DNA of 64,000 bases from Methanobrevibacter arboriphilus JCM 13429 = DSM 1125 (GTDB lineage: Archaea > Methanobacteriota > Methanobacteria > Methanobacteriales > Methanobacteriaceae). The translations under genes and the position numbers were made by a program. The notes beneath the pieces are model-generated. The model had not been told where the DNA came from. It did no database searches and saw only the letters and a list, made by a program, of their open reading frames with translations. The stretch is taken from assembly GCF_002072215.1 (NCBI RefSeq), contig NZ_JXMW01000007.1:1-64000 (forward strand), given 5' to 3'. Below are positions 49,193 to 59,815 of this stretch, in pieces (the stretch's first letter is position 1; the number at the start of each line of letters is the position of its first letter).

Positions 49193-49852
49193 CTGCAAAA
49201 CATTAGATATTATTTTTCTATTATATGGGATGAGTTGAAGAGTGCATTTTCAGAGAATAAATTTATAATCTTATTTTCAACATTGTTATTTGTTATTCCA
49301 ATGCTTTTGGGATACTTCTTTGCACCTTATATTTCAGAAGCTATGAATCCTGTGATTAATTCTTTTCGTGAAAGAGTTCAACAAGGAGATATCCAATTAA
49401 CTCATGATTCAATATTTTTTAATAATGTATATGTTGGTATAATATTATATTGTGGAGCTATAACCTTTGGTTTGCTAACTGCTTCTGTTTTAATTTCCAA
49501 TGGTGTTTTTATTGGATATTTTGCGACTAAAATGCCTTTGTATTCATTTTTACTTTTAACATTACCTCATGGAATATTTGAAATTCCTGCTATTATTCTT
49601 GCAGGCTCAAGTGGATTTATCATGTTTAAATTCTTAATTGAATTTTTTAAAGGTATTATTAAACCAGTTATTACTAATAATGAGGTTAATCTATCAATAA
49701 AAAATAGGATAACTAATTCTTTAAATAATAATATAAATAGATTAACTCAATCTTTAGTTCTATTAGGCTTTTCAGTTGTATTATTTATAATAGCTGCATT
49801 TATAGAGGCTTATCTTACTATAGGCATAGCTAGACTTTTCATGATCTTCTAA
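49193..49852 (+). CDS. SpoIIM/DUF95-family membrane protein, apparent CTG start
   Basis: 219 aa from the proposed start, with about five membrane helices (IILFSTLLFVIPMLLGYFF, VGIILYCGAITFGLLTASVL, IGYFATKMPLYSFLLLTLPHG, IPAIILAGSSGFIM, VLLGFSVVLFIIAAFIEAYL). LPHGIFEIPAIILAG is the family core; the motif HGxxE is conserved across SpoIIM homologues of unknown transport or membrane role. The first standard start in frame is TTG 49235, without SD. The upstream codons QNIRYYFSIIWDE extend the protein naturally, and CTG 49193 is exactly 7 nt after GG of AGGTGG. ATA 49190 is an alternative. Confidence 0.78.
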   Translation: MQNIRYYFSIIWDELKSAFSENKFIILFSTLLFVIPMLLGYFFAPYISEAMNPVINSFRERVQQGDIQLTHDSIFFNNVYVGIILYCGAITFGLLTASVLISNGVFIGYFATKMPLYSFLLLTLPHGIFEIPAIILAGSSGFIMFKFLIEFFKGIIKPVITNNEVNLSIKNRITNSLNNNINRLTQSLVLLGFSVVLFIIAAFIEAYLTIGIARLFMIF

Positions 49853-50095
49853 TCACTATAATATTATTTTTTTAGAAAGAAATTATATTTATATTTTTTA
49901 TATATCATTTATAATTTTTTTTGTATCGAATTTATAATTATATATTAAACTTATATATTATTATTAATAAAAAATAATATATTATTAAATGTTAGGTAAT
50001 TATAATAGATTTAATTTATAATAAAATAATTATACAATATTTTTTGCTTATCAAAATAGTTTTATATTAAATTTTTTTTATATTAAAGTGATTTT

Positions 50096-51301
50096 ATGAT
50101 TGTATGTGTAAATTGTAATACAAAATATAATGATAATGAAGTTATATACACTTGTAAAGAGTGTGGCTCTGTATTGGAAGTAGATATCGATATTGAAAAT
50201 TTGGATATTTCTAAAGATATTTTTGATTGTAGAAAAGATATCTTATGGAAGTATAAAGAGTTTATGCCAGTTGATGAAACTAAGATAGTTTCTCTAGATG
50301 AAGGCGGAACTCCATTTTGTAAATGTGATAAGTTAGGTAGTGAACTTGGAATTGAACTTTTTGTTAAAGTAGAAGGTTCAAACCCAACTGGAAGTTTTAA
50401 AGATCGTGGTATGAGCGTTGGGATGACTAAAGCTATGGAACTTGGTGTAGATACAGTTGGCTGTGCTTCTACTGGCAATACTTCTGCATCACTTGCAGCT
50501 TATGCAGCTAGAGCAGGTCTTAGATGCGTTGTTCTTCTTCCAAGTGGAAAAGTAGCTCTTGGAAAGTTAGCTCAGGCAATGTTCCATGGAGCAGAAGTAC
50601 TTTCAGTTAATGGTAACTTTGATGAAGCTCTTGAAGCTGTAACAGCTCTTGCTCTTGAAAAACATTTGTATCTTCTTAATTCTATTAATCCTTACAGACT
50701 TGAAGGACAAAAATCAATTGGATTTGAAATTGTTCATGAACTTGGATGGGAATCTCCAGACAGGATTATTTTACCAGTAGGTAATGCTGGGAATATTTCT
50801 GCTATTTGGAAAGGAGTCACTGAATTTTATAAAGCAGGTTTTATTGATAGTCTTCCTATGATGACTGGTATTCAGGCAGAAGGTGCATGTCCAATTGTAA
50901 ATGCTTTTAGAAAGAATACTATGGATTTGGTTCCAACAGAAAATCCTGAAACTATAGCTACAGCTATTAGAATTGGGGCTCCAGTAAGTTCTATTAAAGC
51001 TTTAAGGGCTATTTATGATTCTAATGGTTTTGCTGAAACTGTTACCGATGATGAGATTTTAGAAGCTCAAAAGGAACTTGCAAGAAAAGAAGGGATAGGA
51101 GTTGAACCTGCATCAGCTGCCTCAATAGCAGGTCTTAAAAAACTTGTTGCTGAAGGAATAATTGATAAAGGTGAACAGGTTGTATGTATAGTTACTGGAC
51201 ATTTACTTAAAGATCCAAATACTGCTATAAATGCTTGTGTTGAACCTATAGAGATTGATGCTGATGTTGATGCTCTAAAGAAAGTTTTATTAAATAAATA
51301 A
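50096..51301 (+). CDS. thrC: Threonine synthase
   Basis: 401 aa PLP enzyme converting O-phosphohomoserine to threonine. The N-terminus is a zinc ribbon (CVNCNTKY, CKECGSVL), as in archaeal ThrC. SLDEGGTPF, the PLP lysine in NPTGSFKDRGMSVG, STGNTSASLAAYAARAG, LNSINPYRLEGQKSIGFE, PVGNAGNISAIWKG and GVEPASAASIAG are diagnostic. GTGAT serves as SD 7 nt before ATG. Confidence 0.96.
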   Translation: MIVCVNCNTKYNDNEVIYTCKECGSVLEVDIDIENLDISKDIFDCRKDILWKYKEFMPVDETKIVSLDEGGTPFCKCDKLGSELGIELFVKVEGSNPTGSFKDRGMSVGMTKAMELGVDTVGCASTGNTSASLAAYAARAGLRCVVLLPSGKVALGKLAQAMFHGAEVLSVNGNFDEALEAVTALALEKHLYLLNSINPYRLEGQKSIGFEIVHELGWESPDRIILPVGNAGNISAIWKGVTEFYKAGFIDSLPMMTGIQAEGACPIVNAFRKNTMDLVPTENPETIATAIRIGAPVSSIKALRAIYDSNGFAETVTDDEILEAQKELARKEGIGVEPASAASIAGLKKLVAEGIIDKGEQVVCIVTGHLLKDPNTAINACVEPIEIDADVDALKKVLLNK

Positions 51302-51900
51302 TTTTTAAATACTTTTACTTATTTTTTAAATACTATCATTTAGCTTTTAAATATTATTACTTATTTTTTTTATTTTATTATTCTATTTTTTATTTTATTA
51401 TTATTTTTAATTTTAATATTAATTTTAGTTTTATTATTACCAATCTCATTATTAGTTTTATTAAATTAATATTATTAATATTATTATTAATATTATTATT
51501 AAGTTTATTATTAAGTTTATTATTAATTTTATTATTAATTTTATAATTGTTATTATTTTATTTTTTTATCAAATTATTTTATTTTTTTATTTAGATTTTT
51601 ATTTTATTTTTTCATTTTCATTATTTTTGACACGTATTTCTATTTGAATTATGTTATTATTTCTATGATTTCTGTAAAATTTAGTAATTACTAAAATTAA
51701 CTTTATCTTTATAATATTAATTCTATATTTTTGAAATCATAATTGTAATGGCTATGAGTTGAGCTTAATTTATGAAAATTTTATCTAAATTTATTTAGTT
51801 AAGTGGTCTTGTATAGATATCGAATAATGAAAAATTCCAATCTCTAATATAAAATAAAATTGACTAAGTTGGTGGGATATTGAAATTTACTAATCTAGAA
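51302..51900. other. Spacer before the histone gene
   Basis: 600 bp. TTATTATTAATATTATTATTAAG-like simple repeats at 51460-51550. No gene recognised. Confidence 0.45.
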
Positions 51901-51902
51901 CC

Positions 51903-51956
51903 AATATATTTATATATGATGAAAGATACACTTATAATTACAAAATTATGAGGTGA
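51903..51956 (+). promoter_or_regulatory. Histone promoter and SD
   Basis: TTTATATATG (51909-51918) is a good archaeal TATA box, preceded by the A-rich ACCAAT; transcription would start around 51940. GAGGTGA (51950-51956) is the SD, giving a very short leader before ATG 51961. Confidence 0.5.
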
Positions 51957-51960
51957 AAAT

Positions 51961-52167
51961 ATGGAATTACCAATTGCTCCTATCGGTAGAATCTTAAAAA
52001 ACGCTGGTGCTGACAGAGTCAGTGACGGTGCTAAAGAAGCATTAGCTGAAGCAATCGAAGAATGTGGAAACGACATTGCTGCTAAAGCTGTTGGATTTGC
52101 AAGACATGCTGGTAGAAAAACTGTAAAAGTAGAAGATATTAAATTGGCTACAAAAACTTGTAGTTAA
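51961..52167 (+). CDS. Archaeal histone
   Basis: 68 aa HMf-type histone fold that wraps [31 protein letters not shown] is the family start (PIAPIGRI, Arg/Lys DNA contacts), then [33 protein letters not shown]. No tail. Codon usage is richer in C-ending and 'ctg/acc' choices than neighbours, as expected for a highly expressed gene. One cysteine pair (C57-type ECGN and terminal TCS) is unusual but may be incidental. Confidence 0.96.
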   Translation: MELPIAPIGRILKNAGADRVSDGAKEALAEAIEECGNDIAAKAVGFARHAGRKTVKVEDIKLATKTCS

Positions 52168-53112
52168 GTATATATAAATAGTTAATGGTTTTACTTTTAG
52201 TAAAACTATTCAATACTATATGGTAACGATATACAGTAATGATATTATTTACTTTTAGTATTGTTTTATTTGTAGGATATTTTCTATTTTATTTTTTTAT
52301 TTGTTTTTATTTCTAATTTTTTTATTTTGTTGATTTTTTTTATTGGTTTATATTTTGTTAGTTTATATTTTGTTGGTTTATATTTTATGAGCTTATTTAC
52401 TGGTTTTGTTTTATTTGAATATTTTTATTTGAATTTTAGATAGTTATATTTAAATATTGAATTTTGGATATTGAATTAACTAATTAATATTTAATCCTGT
52501 ATTATAAAATTCATTATTAAAAGTTAAATATTATGATAATAAAAATAATAATAACTACTTTTTAATATAATAATTTGGCATATAATCAGAATTTAGAATC
52601 AGATATTGAAAAACTTTATAAGCTATGAAAATATATTTATTATAGTCTATTCTCAAGACTTTAAATTTCATTAATATTTTTATTAATATTTTAAATGATT
52701 TTATCTGAATTGTTTTAATACTATTTAGAATTCTAAATTTTTGAGATTATAAGGCTATAATTGATGCAATTAGTTTTTAACTATTGTGTAATGATGTTTT
52801 AGCTAAAATCAATAATTATATTTAATAATATTTTCGTTGATATTTTAATTTTAGCTTATTTTATGTTCATAGTCAATTTAGTTCTTTTTATAGACATTTA
52901 TAAAATATTTAATATGATATACTTATTATAACAGCAAATAATCTCTAATATTGAGTAATTTCTAATATTATCTCTAATATTAAATGATATATTATATTTA
53001 AAGGATATATTAGATAATATTATGGTATTTCAAATTATTATAGTATTTATTACTTATAGTGATTATTATAATGTTTTTAAAAAATAATTTTTTTTAAAAC
53101 TGCAGTTATAAT
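52168..53112. other. Spacer between histone and L7Ae genes
   Basis: 945 bp, no gene recognised. TTACTTTTAGTAAAACTATT (52190-52209) with TACTTTTAGTATTG (52249 on) could include the histone terminator. TTATATTTTGTTAG/TTATATTTTGTTGG is repeated at 52348-52390. AATATTGAGTAATTTCTAATATTATCTCTAATATT repeats occur at 52946-52983. Confidence 0.45.
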
Positions 53113-53154
53113 ATTTGCCGATGGATGGCAAATGCCAGATGAAAAAGGAGGTAA
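53113..53154 (+). promoter_or_regulatory. Structured leader of the L7Ae gene (possible autoregulatory element)
   Basis: ATTTGCC (53113-53119) and GGCAAAT (53127-53133) form a perfect 7-bp stem with loop GATGGAT. A competing stem pairs TGGC (53126-53129) with GCCA (53134-53137), flanked by GGA and GATGA, reminiscent of the GA pairs of kink-turns. SD GGAGGT follows at 53147. L7Ae is known to bind kink-turns, including in its own archaeal mRNA; that this sequence is such a site is inference, and a canonical kink-turn is not clearly formed. Confidence 0.45.
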
Positions 53155-53159
53155 ATAAT

Positions 53160-53531
53160 ATGGCAAAAGCAATTTATGTAAAATTTGACACCCCACAAGA
53201 AATAGCTGAAAAAGCTGAAGAAGCATTAGAAACCGCAAGGAATACAGGAAAAGTAGCTAAAGGAACTAACGAAGTTACTAAATTTATAGAAAGAGGAAAT
53301 GTAGAATTAGTTGTAATTGCAGAAAATGTTGATCCTGCAGAAATCGTTGCACACATTCCTGTTCTTGCTGAAGAAAAAGAAATTCCTTATGTTTACTTGC
53401 CTACCAAAGAAGAAGTTGGTGGAGCAGCAGGTTTGAATGTTGGTACTGCTTCAGCAGCTATTGTTGATGCTGGTGAAGCTGAAGAGCTAGTAAAAGAAGT
53501 TGTGGAAAAAGTTGAAGAACTTAAAAATTAA
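53160..53531 (+). CDS. rpl7ae: Ribosomal protein L7Ae
   Basis: 123 aa kink-turn binding protein of the large subunit, also part of box C/D, H/ACA RNPs and RNase [59 protein letters not shown] is the conserved RNA-binding core. The frame is open upstream to 53115 (MPMDGKCQ), but GGAGGT 8 nt before ATG 53160 sets the start. First gene of the L7Ae-S28e-L24e-NDK-aIF5B group. Confidence 0.97.
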   Translation: MAKAIYVKFDTPQEIAEKAEEALETARNTGKVAKGTNEVTKFIERGNVELVVIAENVDPAEIVAHIPVLAEEKEIPYVYLPTKEEVGGAAGLNVGTASAAIVDAGEAEELVKEVVEKVEELKN

Positions 53532-53615
53532 TTAGTTTAATAATTAATTATTTTTCTTGATCTGTTTGAAGAGCATTAATTAATAAATGCTCTAAAATTA
53601 TTAACAGGTGATTAT

Positions 53616-53822
53616 ATGGAAGAAGGAAGTCCAGCAGAAGTCATTGAAGTTTTGAAAAGAACTGGGATGACTGGTGAGGTAATGCAAGTTAAGTGCAGAA
53701 TCCTCGATGGAAGAGACAAGGGAAGAATATTAACTCGAAATATTATGGGTCCTGTTAGACAAGGCGATATTTTGATGTTATTGGACACAATTAGAGAAGC
53801 TAAGGAGATTAAGACTCCTTAA
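53616..53822 (+). CDS. rps28e: Ribosomal protein S28e
   Basis: 68 aa OB-fold protein of the small subunit. [35 protein letters not shown] and the ending [15 protein letters not shown] are diagnostic. SD AGGTGATTAT. Conserved neighbour of L7Ae and L24e. Confidence 0.97.
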   Translation: MEEGSPAEVIEVLKRTGMTGEVMQVKCRILDGRDKGRILTRNIMGPVRQGDILMLLDTIREAKEIKTP

Positions 53823-53899
53823 CTGGCTATGGCTTTATGCTATGCTTTAGCTAGATATTAGGATATTCTTAATTAACTTAAATTCTAAAGGTGAATATA

Positions 53900-54064
53900 A
53901 TGAGAACTTGTTCATTTTGTAAAGAAGAGATAGAAGAAGGTACTGGAAAAATGTATGTTAAAAAAGATGGTTCCATATACTTCTTCTGTAGTAGTAAATG
54001 TGAAAAAAATATGATTAAGCTTGGAAGAGTTCCAAGAAAAGTTAAATGGGTAAAAGAAAATTAG
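53900..54064 (+). CDS. rpl24e: Ribosomal protein L24e
   Basis: 54 aa zinc-binding large-subunit protein. [20 protein letters not shown] and [23 protein letters not shown] contain the C-x2-C...C-x3-C zinc site. SD AAGGTGA lies 8 nt before ATG. It fits the standard position between S28e and NDK. Confidence 0.95.
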   Translation: MRTCSFCKEEIEEGTGKMYVKKDGSIYFFCSSKCEKNMIKLGRVPRKVKWVKEN

Positions 54065-54538
54065 TATTATGATGATATAACTGAGTTATATTATTAAATA
54101 ATATTATTTCATTTATTTATTATTAGGTATTTTTTTAGGTATTTAATGTTTATTTAATAATCATTTAATAATCATTTAATATTTATTTATAAATAACTTA
54201 TTAATAACTTAATTTTAGCTACAAAAATTAGCTTCTATGACTAGTAAGTTATATGAGTAGTAGTTATAATGATTAATTTAGCTATAAGATTTAGATATGA
54301 ATTTCTAATCTAATAATTATCTATTAATAACTATTCTATTGTATTACTTAATTATATTAATTTTTAATATTAATTTAATCAATCAATTTAATACTAAATC
54401 TAATAATAAAAATAATAAATCTATATAATAATACTAAATTTAATACTAAATCTAATAATAGAACTAAATCTAATAATAAATTTAATAATAAATTTAATAA
54501 TAAATTTAATTCATAAATTAATTCATGAGGTTAAAAAG
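54065..54538. other. Spacer within the ribosomal cluster, before ndk
   Basis: About 470 bp where related genomes have a short gap. CATTTAATAAT and AATACTAAATCTAATAATA units repeat at 54155-54190 and 54400-54510. No gene. Confidence 0.5.
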
Positions 54539-54991
54539 ATGATGGAAAAAAGCTTTGTTATGATGAAACCTGATGCTGTACAAAGAAGAATCATGGGAAA
54601 AATTTTAACTAGGTTTGAAGAAAAAGGACTTCAAATTGTAGCTGCAAAACTTTTAAAGATAGATGAAGATCTTGCAAAAGAGCATTATGGTGAGCATTCT
54701 GAAAAACCTTTTTTCAATGATTTAGTTAGTTATATAACTTCATCTCCTTCATTTGCTATGGTAATTGAAGGTGACGATGCAATATCATTGATTAGAAAGA
54801 TAGTTGGCGCTACTAATCCTAAAGAAGCAGATCTTGGTACTATAAGAGGAGATTTTGCTATGGATATGGGTAGAAATATTATACATGCTTCTGATTCTCC
54901 AGCTTCTGCTGAAAGAGAGATATCTCTATTTTTCAATGAAGATGAAATTTGTGAATATAAAATAGCTGATGATTCTTGGATTTATGAATAA
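54539..54991 (+). CDS. ndk: Nucleoside diphosphate kinase
   Basis: 150 aa. It balances NTP pools by phosphate transfer through a His intermediate. MMKPDAVQRRIMGKILTRFEEKGLQIVA, GATNPKEADLGTIRGDFAMDMGRNIIHASDSPASAERE with catalytic His116, and a full-length C-terminus. SD GAGG 8 nt before ATG. Conserved partner of aIF5B in archaeal clusters. Confidence 0.97.
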   Translation: MMEKSFVMMKPDAVQRRIMGKILTRFEEKGLQIVAAKLLKIDEDLAKEHYGEHSEKPFFNDLVSYITSSPSFAMVIEGDDAISLIRKIVGATNPKEADLGTIRGDFAMDMGRNIIHASDSPASAEREISLFFNEDEICEYKIADDSWIYE

Positions 54992-54996
54992 ATATT

Positions 54997-55087
54997 TATT
55001 AGAATAATATTATATTAGAATAATATTTATTAGAATAGTATTTATTAGAATAATATTTATTAAAATAGTATTTATTAGAATATATGG
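54997..55087. repeat. About six copies of a 15-bp repeat between ndk and infB
   Basis: TATTAGAATAATATT-type units begin at 54997, 55013, 55028, 55043, 55058 and 55073 with small changes (GAATAGTATT, AAATAGTATT). The region is otherwise spacer. Confidence 0.7.
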
Positions 55088-55196
55088 TTAAAACTTGTTA
55101 AAATAATAATTAGCTATAATAAAATATAATAAAATATTTGTTAGAACAATATTTGTTAGTTTTTAATCATATTAGAAAATTATAAATTAGAAAATT

Positions 55197-56984
55197 ATGA
55201 AGATTCGATCTCCTATTGTATCTGTTCTTGGCCATGTGGATCATGGTAAAACAACTCTTCTTGATTTTATCAGAGGAAGTACTATTGCATCTAAAGAAGC
55301 TGGTGGAATAACCCAACATATCGGTGCTACTGAAATACCTATAGAGACAATAGAAAATATATGTGGAAATTTCATTGGAAAATTATCTATCCAAAAAGAT
55401 ATCCCTGGTTTATTTTTCATTGATACTCCGGGTCATGAAGCTTTTACTAGTCTTAGGAAACGTGGAGGAGCATTAGCAGACTTAGCTATTCTTATTGTGG
55501 ATATTAATGAAGGTTTTAAACCTCAGACTTTTGAGGCTTTAAATATTCTTAAAATGTACAAAACTCCTTTTATAATAGCTGCAAATAAAATAGATAGGAT
55601 TTTTGGATGGGAAACTCATAAAAACACTTCATTTTCAAAATCTTTTGCAAATCAAGCTCAAAATACTCAATTAAATTTAGATAAACAAATTTATGAACTG
55701 GTTGGAATTTTACATAAAGAAGGATTTCAGTCTGAAAGATTTGATCGTATAAATGACTTTTCTTCTCAAATTAGTATTATTCCTATTAGTGCTAAGTCTG
55801 GAGAAGGAATTGTAGAGTTACTTGCAATGTTACTTGGGCTTGCTCAAGAGTATTTAACTGAACAATTAAAAATTGAGGAAAATTCTCCTGCAAGGGGAAC
55901 TGTTTTAGAAATTAAAGAAGAAACTGGGCTTGGAGTTACAATAGATGCTATTATATATGATGGTATTCTAAAAAAGAATGATGAAGTTGCTTTGATGGAA
56001 GTAGGAGATGTTCTTACAACTAAAATTAGGTCAATCTTAAGACCTCTTCCTTTAGAAGAGATGAGAGATTCAAAGAAAAAGTTTAAAAAGGTTAATGAAG
56101 TAGTAGCTGCAGCTGGTATAAAAATTGCAGCTCCTAATCTTGATAATGTTATTTCTGGTTCTCCTTTAAGGGTAACTAAAGATGGAGATCATGTTAAAGA
56201 GGAAATTTTAAGGGAAATTGAAGATATCACAATCCATACCAATGAAAATGGGGTAATGGCAAAAGCTGATACTCTTGGTTCTCTTGAAGCTCTTGTAAAT
56301 TTACTGCAGTCTATGGATATTCCAATTAGAACTGCTGAAATTGGTGATGTTTCTAAAAGAGATGTTATTAATGCATCTATCGTACAGCAAGAAGATCCCT
56401 CTCATGGAGTTATAATTGCTTTTAATGTTAAAGTACACCCAACTGCCCAAGAGGAATTGGATAATTCTGATATAAAGCTCTTTTCTGGTAATGTAATATA
56501 TCAAATTACTGAAGAATATGATGTTTGGATTAAAGAGAAGGAAAAAGAGCAAAGACAAAAGTGGTTGGATGCTATAATTAAACCTGCAAAAATTAGAATT
56601 ATTCCTAAACTTGTATTTAGACAGAGTAAACCTGCAATTGCAGGAATTGAAGTTCTTAGTGGAACTATAAAGCAAGGTTTATCTTTAATGAATCATAATG
56701 GAAATGTTGTTGGATCTATTGAGAGTATGCAGGATAAAGGAGATAATTTACCTTCTATAAGTAAAGGTCAAAAAGTTGCAATGGCAATTAAAGATGCAAT
56801 TGTTGGAAAAGATTTTGAAGAAGGAGACAATCTATATATTGATATTCCAGAAAAACATTATAAAATTTTAGAAAGAGAATTTAAGGATAAATTAAGTGAA
56901 GATGAATTTGAATCCTTAAATGAAATATTAACCATTAAAAGAAAAATTGATCCTGATTGGGGTACATTTGGACTTTTTGAATAA
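55197..56984 (+). CDS. infB: Translation initiation factor aIF5B (IF2 homologue)
   Basis: 595 aa GTPase promoting subunit joining. G1 [20 protein letters not shown]2 region [14 protein letters not shown]3 [17 protein letters not shown]4 AANKIDRI, G5 ISAKSGEG, then domains II-IV with the aIF5B-specific [19 protein letters not shown] and the C-terminal helix. Full length without intein. No SD is visible before ATG, so a leaderless mRNA is possible. Confidence 0.97.
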   Translation: MKIRSPIVSVLGHVDHGKTTLLDFIRGSTIASKEAGGITQHIGATEIPIETIENICGNFIGKLSIQKDIPGLFFIDTPGHEAFTSLRKRGGALADLAILIVDINEGFKPQTFEALNILKMYKTPFIIAANKIDRIFGWETHKNTSFSKSFANQAQNTQLNLDKQIYELVGILHKEGFQSERFDRINDFSSQISIIPISAKSGEGIVELLAMLLGLAQEYLTEQLKIEENSPARGTVLEIKEETGLGVTIDAIIYDGILKKNDEVALMEVGDVLTTKIRSILRPLPLEEMRDSKKKFKKVNEVVAAAGIKIAAPNLDNVISGSPLRVTKDGDHVKEEILREIEDITIHTNENGVMAKADTLGSLEALVNLLQSMDIPIRTAEIGDVSKRDVINASIVQQEDPSHGVIIAFNVKVHPTAQEELDNSDIKLFSGNVIYQITEEYDVWIKEKEKEQRQKWLDAIIKPAKIRIIPKLVFRQSKPAIAGIEVLSGTIKQGLSLMNHNGNVVGSIESMQDKGDNLPSISKGQKVAMAIKDAIVGKDFEEGDNLYIDIPEKHYKILEREFKDKLSEDEFESLNEILTIKRKIDPDWGTFGLFE

Positions 56985-57439
56985 TGCTAATAAAGCTATA
57001 TGCTTAATTAATAATAGATAGTTTAATAATAAAACTAAAATTAATATTAAAACTAAAATAAATCATAACTAATAATAGATTTTAAAATTATAGTAAATAT
57101 AATAAAACTAATAAAATAAATTAATAATAATTAATAAATTATTTAATAAAATTATTTAATAAAATTAATAATGAATACAGAATATTAATAAAATTAATAA
57201 AACTAATAATAAATCTAATAATAAAACTAATAATAAAACTAATAATATGATTAATAATATAACTAATAAAAATATTAATAATAAAACTAATATAATAATG
57301 GGTTATAATAAATATATATTAAATATAGATTATACTTTAATATAATATGTATTAGTGTATAGCTTATAATTAATTTAGATAATATTGGATTTTTATTTGT
57401 TCTCAATTATTAAAGATCAATCGTTTAAATTTGTTTAAA
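56985..57439. other. Spacer before S6e
   Basis: 455 bp. AATAATAAAACTAATAATA simple repeats at 57185-57300. TATATATTAAATATAG (57312-57327) may be the promoter. No gene. Confidence 0.45.
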
Positions 57440-57450
57440 GGAGGAATTTT

Positions 57451-57849
57451 TTGGTATTTAAAGTTGTTATTTCAGAAAAAGAAGAAAGTCATCAAATTGA
57501 AGTAGACACTAATGAAAGACAAATCATTGGTTTAGCTATTGGTGACGAATTAAGTGGGGATTTAATAGGACTCGATGGATATACTTTAAAAATTACTGGT
57601 GGCAGTGATAAAAATGGTTTTCCAATGAAAAAAGATGTCGAAGGTCCTAGAAGGATTAAAAGTTTATTATCTGGTGGTATAGGTTACAAACCTAAAGCTG
57701 ATGGTGTTAAAAGAAGAAAAACATTAAGAGGAAATACTATATCTGATGATATTGTTCAAATTAACACTATTGTAACTGAAGCAGGTAATAAATCTATTGA
57801 TGCTATACTTAATCCAAGTACTGATGAAGATGAGTCTTCAGAAGAATAA
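57451..57849 (+). CDS. rps6e: Ribosomal protein S6e
   Basis: 132 aa small-subunit protein. FKVVISEKEESHQIEVD, GLAIGDELSGDLIGLDGYTLKITGGSDKNGFPMKKDVEGP and RRIKSLLSGGIGYKP are diagnostic. TTG start with SD GGAGGA 6 nt upstream. Located before aIF2-gamma as in most methanogens. Confidence 0.96.
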   Translation: MVFKVVISEKEESHQIEVDTNERQIIGLAIGDELSGDLIGLDGYTLKITGGSDKNGFPMKKDVEGPRRIKSLLSGGIGYKPKADGVKRRKTLRGNTISDDIVQINTIVTEAGNKSIDAILNPSTDEDESSEE

Positions 57850-57940
57850 TTTGGTTATTTATAGTTATTTTATTATCAGTGAAAAATTATGTATGGAATT
57901 GTAGAATATTTTCAAAATAAAAACACAGCAGGTGTAATCT

Positions 57941-59164
57941 GTGAAAGTACAGTCTGATGTTAACATAGGGCTAGTGGGTCATGTCGATCATGGTAAAACA
58001 ACTCTTACCAAAGCATTATCAGGTATCTGGACAGATACTCACAGCGAAGAAACAAAAAGAGGCATATCTATTCGTTTAGGTTATGCTGATATTGAATTTA
58101 GAAAATGTAACAAGTGTGGTGAACCTTTATGTTATACCACAGCAATAACTTGTGAACATTGTGGAGAAGAAACTGAATTTTTAAGAAAAGTATCTTTTGT
58201 TGATGCTCCTGGACATGAAACTCTTATGGCTACTATGTTATCTGGTGCTGCAATAATGGATGGTGCAGTTCTTGTAATAGCTGCTAATGAATACTGTCCT
58301 CAACCTCAAACTAAAGAACATTTAATGGCTCTTGATGTTATTGGAGTAACTGATGTTATTGTTGTTCAAAATAAAATAGATATAGTTTCTAAAGAAAGAG
58401 CTATTGAGAGTTATAATGAGATTCAAGAGTTTGTAAAAGGTACTTGTGCAGAAGGTGCACCAATTATCCCTGTTTCAGCTCAACAAGGAGCTAATATTGA
58501 TATATTGATTGATGCTATTGATAAAAAAATTAAAACTCCAATTAGGGATCCAAATAAACCTTCTAGAATGCATGTTGCTAGGTCTTTTGATATTAATAAA
58601 CCTGGTTCTCATCCTAATGATATTAAAGGAGGAGTTATCGGTGGAACTTTGATTCAAGGTACATTAAAAGAAGGTCAAGATATTGAAATCCGTCCTGGTA
58701 TTGAAAATAAAAGAGGTGGAAAAAATGCTTGGATCTCTTTAAAATCGAAAATAATTGGATTAAATGCTGGTGGAGAAGATGTTGATGAAGTTGGACCTGG
58801 AGGACTTATAGGTGTAGCTACTAAATTAGATCCTTCACTTACAAAAGCAGATTCTCTTTCTGGTTCTGTAGCTGGAGAAATTGGAACTCTTCCAGATGTT
58901 TTACATAGTTTTGAAATGGAAACTCATCTTTTAGATCGTGTTGTTGGTACTAAAGAAGAAAGAGATGTAGCTCCAATTATAATTAAAGAGCCTTTAATGA
59001 TAAATTGTGGTACAACTACTACAATTGGTGTTGTAACAAAAGTTAAAGGTAATGTCCAAGTAACTTTAAAATTACCTGTTTGTGCTGACAAAGGGGATAG
59101 AGTAGCTTTGAGTCGTAGAGTTGGAGCTCGTTGGAGATTGATTGGTTATGGAATTATCCAATGA
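57941..59164 (+). CDS. eif2g: Translation initiation factor 2, gamma subunit
   Basis: 407 aa GTPase that delivers Met-tRNAi to the ribosome with alpha and beta subunits. [18 protein letters not shown], the zinc knuckle CNKCGEPL ... [32 protein letters not shown] and the EF-Tu-like domains 2-3 ([24 protein letters not shown]). GTG start, SD AGGTG 8 nt upstream. The next gene overlaps or abuts its end. Confidence 0.97.
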   Translation: MKVQSDVNIGLVGHVDHGKTTLTKALSGIWTDTHSEETKRGISIRLGYADIEFRKCNKCGEPLCYTTAITCEHCGEETEFLRKVSFVDAPGHETLMATMLSGAAIMDGAVLVIAANEYCPQPQTKEHLMALDVIGVTDVIVVQNKIDIVSKERAIESYNEIQEFVKGTCAEGAPIIPVSAQQGANIDILIDAIDKKIKTPIRDPNKPSRMHVARSFDINKPGSHPNDIKGGVIGGTLIQGTLKEGQDIEIRPGIENKRGGKNAWISLKSKIIGLNAGGEDVDEVGPGGLIGVATKLDPSLTKADSLSGSVAGEIGTLPDVLHSFEMETHLLDRVVGTKEERDVAPIIIKEPLMINCGTTTTIGVVTKVKGNVQVTLKLPVCADKGDRVALSRRVGARWRLIGYGIIQ

Positions 59165-59572
59165 TAATTTTAAAGATTGTTGTGAAAAAGAGATCATAAT
59201 AGATACAAATTTTTTATGATTCCCTTTCAGTTCAATGTTGATATAATAGATGAACTTGAAAAAGCTTTTCCTTCTTATAAATTAGCTACTACAAAATTTA
59301 TAATAAATGAGTTGGTTGGTTTAAAGAAAAATTTAAAAGGCAAAAATAGGGTTGCAGCAGGAATTGGTCTTAAAATAGCTAAATCTGGAGTTGTTGAGAT
59401 AAAAGATGTTTCTCTAAATAAAGATGAATCTGTTGATGATGCTTTAATTAGAATTTCAAAAGTTTTAGCAACAAATGATATTGAACTAAAAAAAAGAGCA
59501 AGAAAAAAAGGTATACCTGTTGTTTATTTGCGTCAAAAGAAATATGTTGTCTTTGATGGATATTTGGAATAG
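59148..59572 (+). CDS. PIN-domain (FCF1-like) protein; N-terminus and body in different frames
   Basis: From ATG 59216 the frame gives 118 aa: [22 protein letters not shown]-like [41 protein letters not shown], which is the body of a PIN nuclease of the archaeal rRNA/tRNA-processing group. The expected N-terminus IIIDTNFL with the catalytic Asp lies directly before it in the -1-related frame: from ATG 59148, overlapping the aIF2-gamma end, reading [22 protein letters not shown] and then TTA TGA. A -1 step at A-AAT-TTT-TT (59207-59215) yields [11 protein letters not shown], close to the family consensus. It is a real gene with a frame break: programmed shift, mutation or a homopolymer error. 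Confidence 0.75.
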
Positions 59573-59815
59573 TAATATTAAATAATTATTATTAATCCTT
59601 CTAAATATTTAAAATACAAATTTAATAATTTTATTAAACTTTATTAAAATTTTATTAAAGGTTTATTAAAGTTTTATTTAATTATTAATTTTATTAAATT
59701 ATTATAATAAAATTATTATAATAATATAGAATAATATTATAATATAAAATAATATTATAATGTAGAATAATATTATAATGATGTATAATAATCAAATATC
59801 AATAATGGTGGAAAT

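Noticed and set aside
53115-53159. N-terminal extension of L7Ae from ATG 53115
   Set aside because: The leader folds into hairpins and the GGAGGT SD lies inside this stretch, before ATG 53160.
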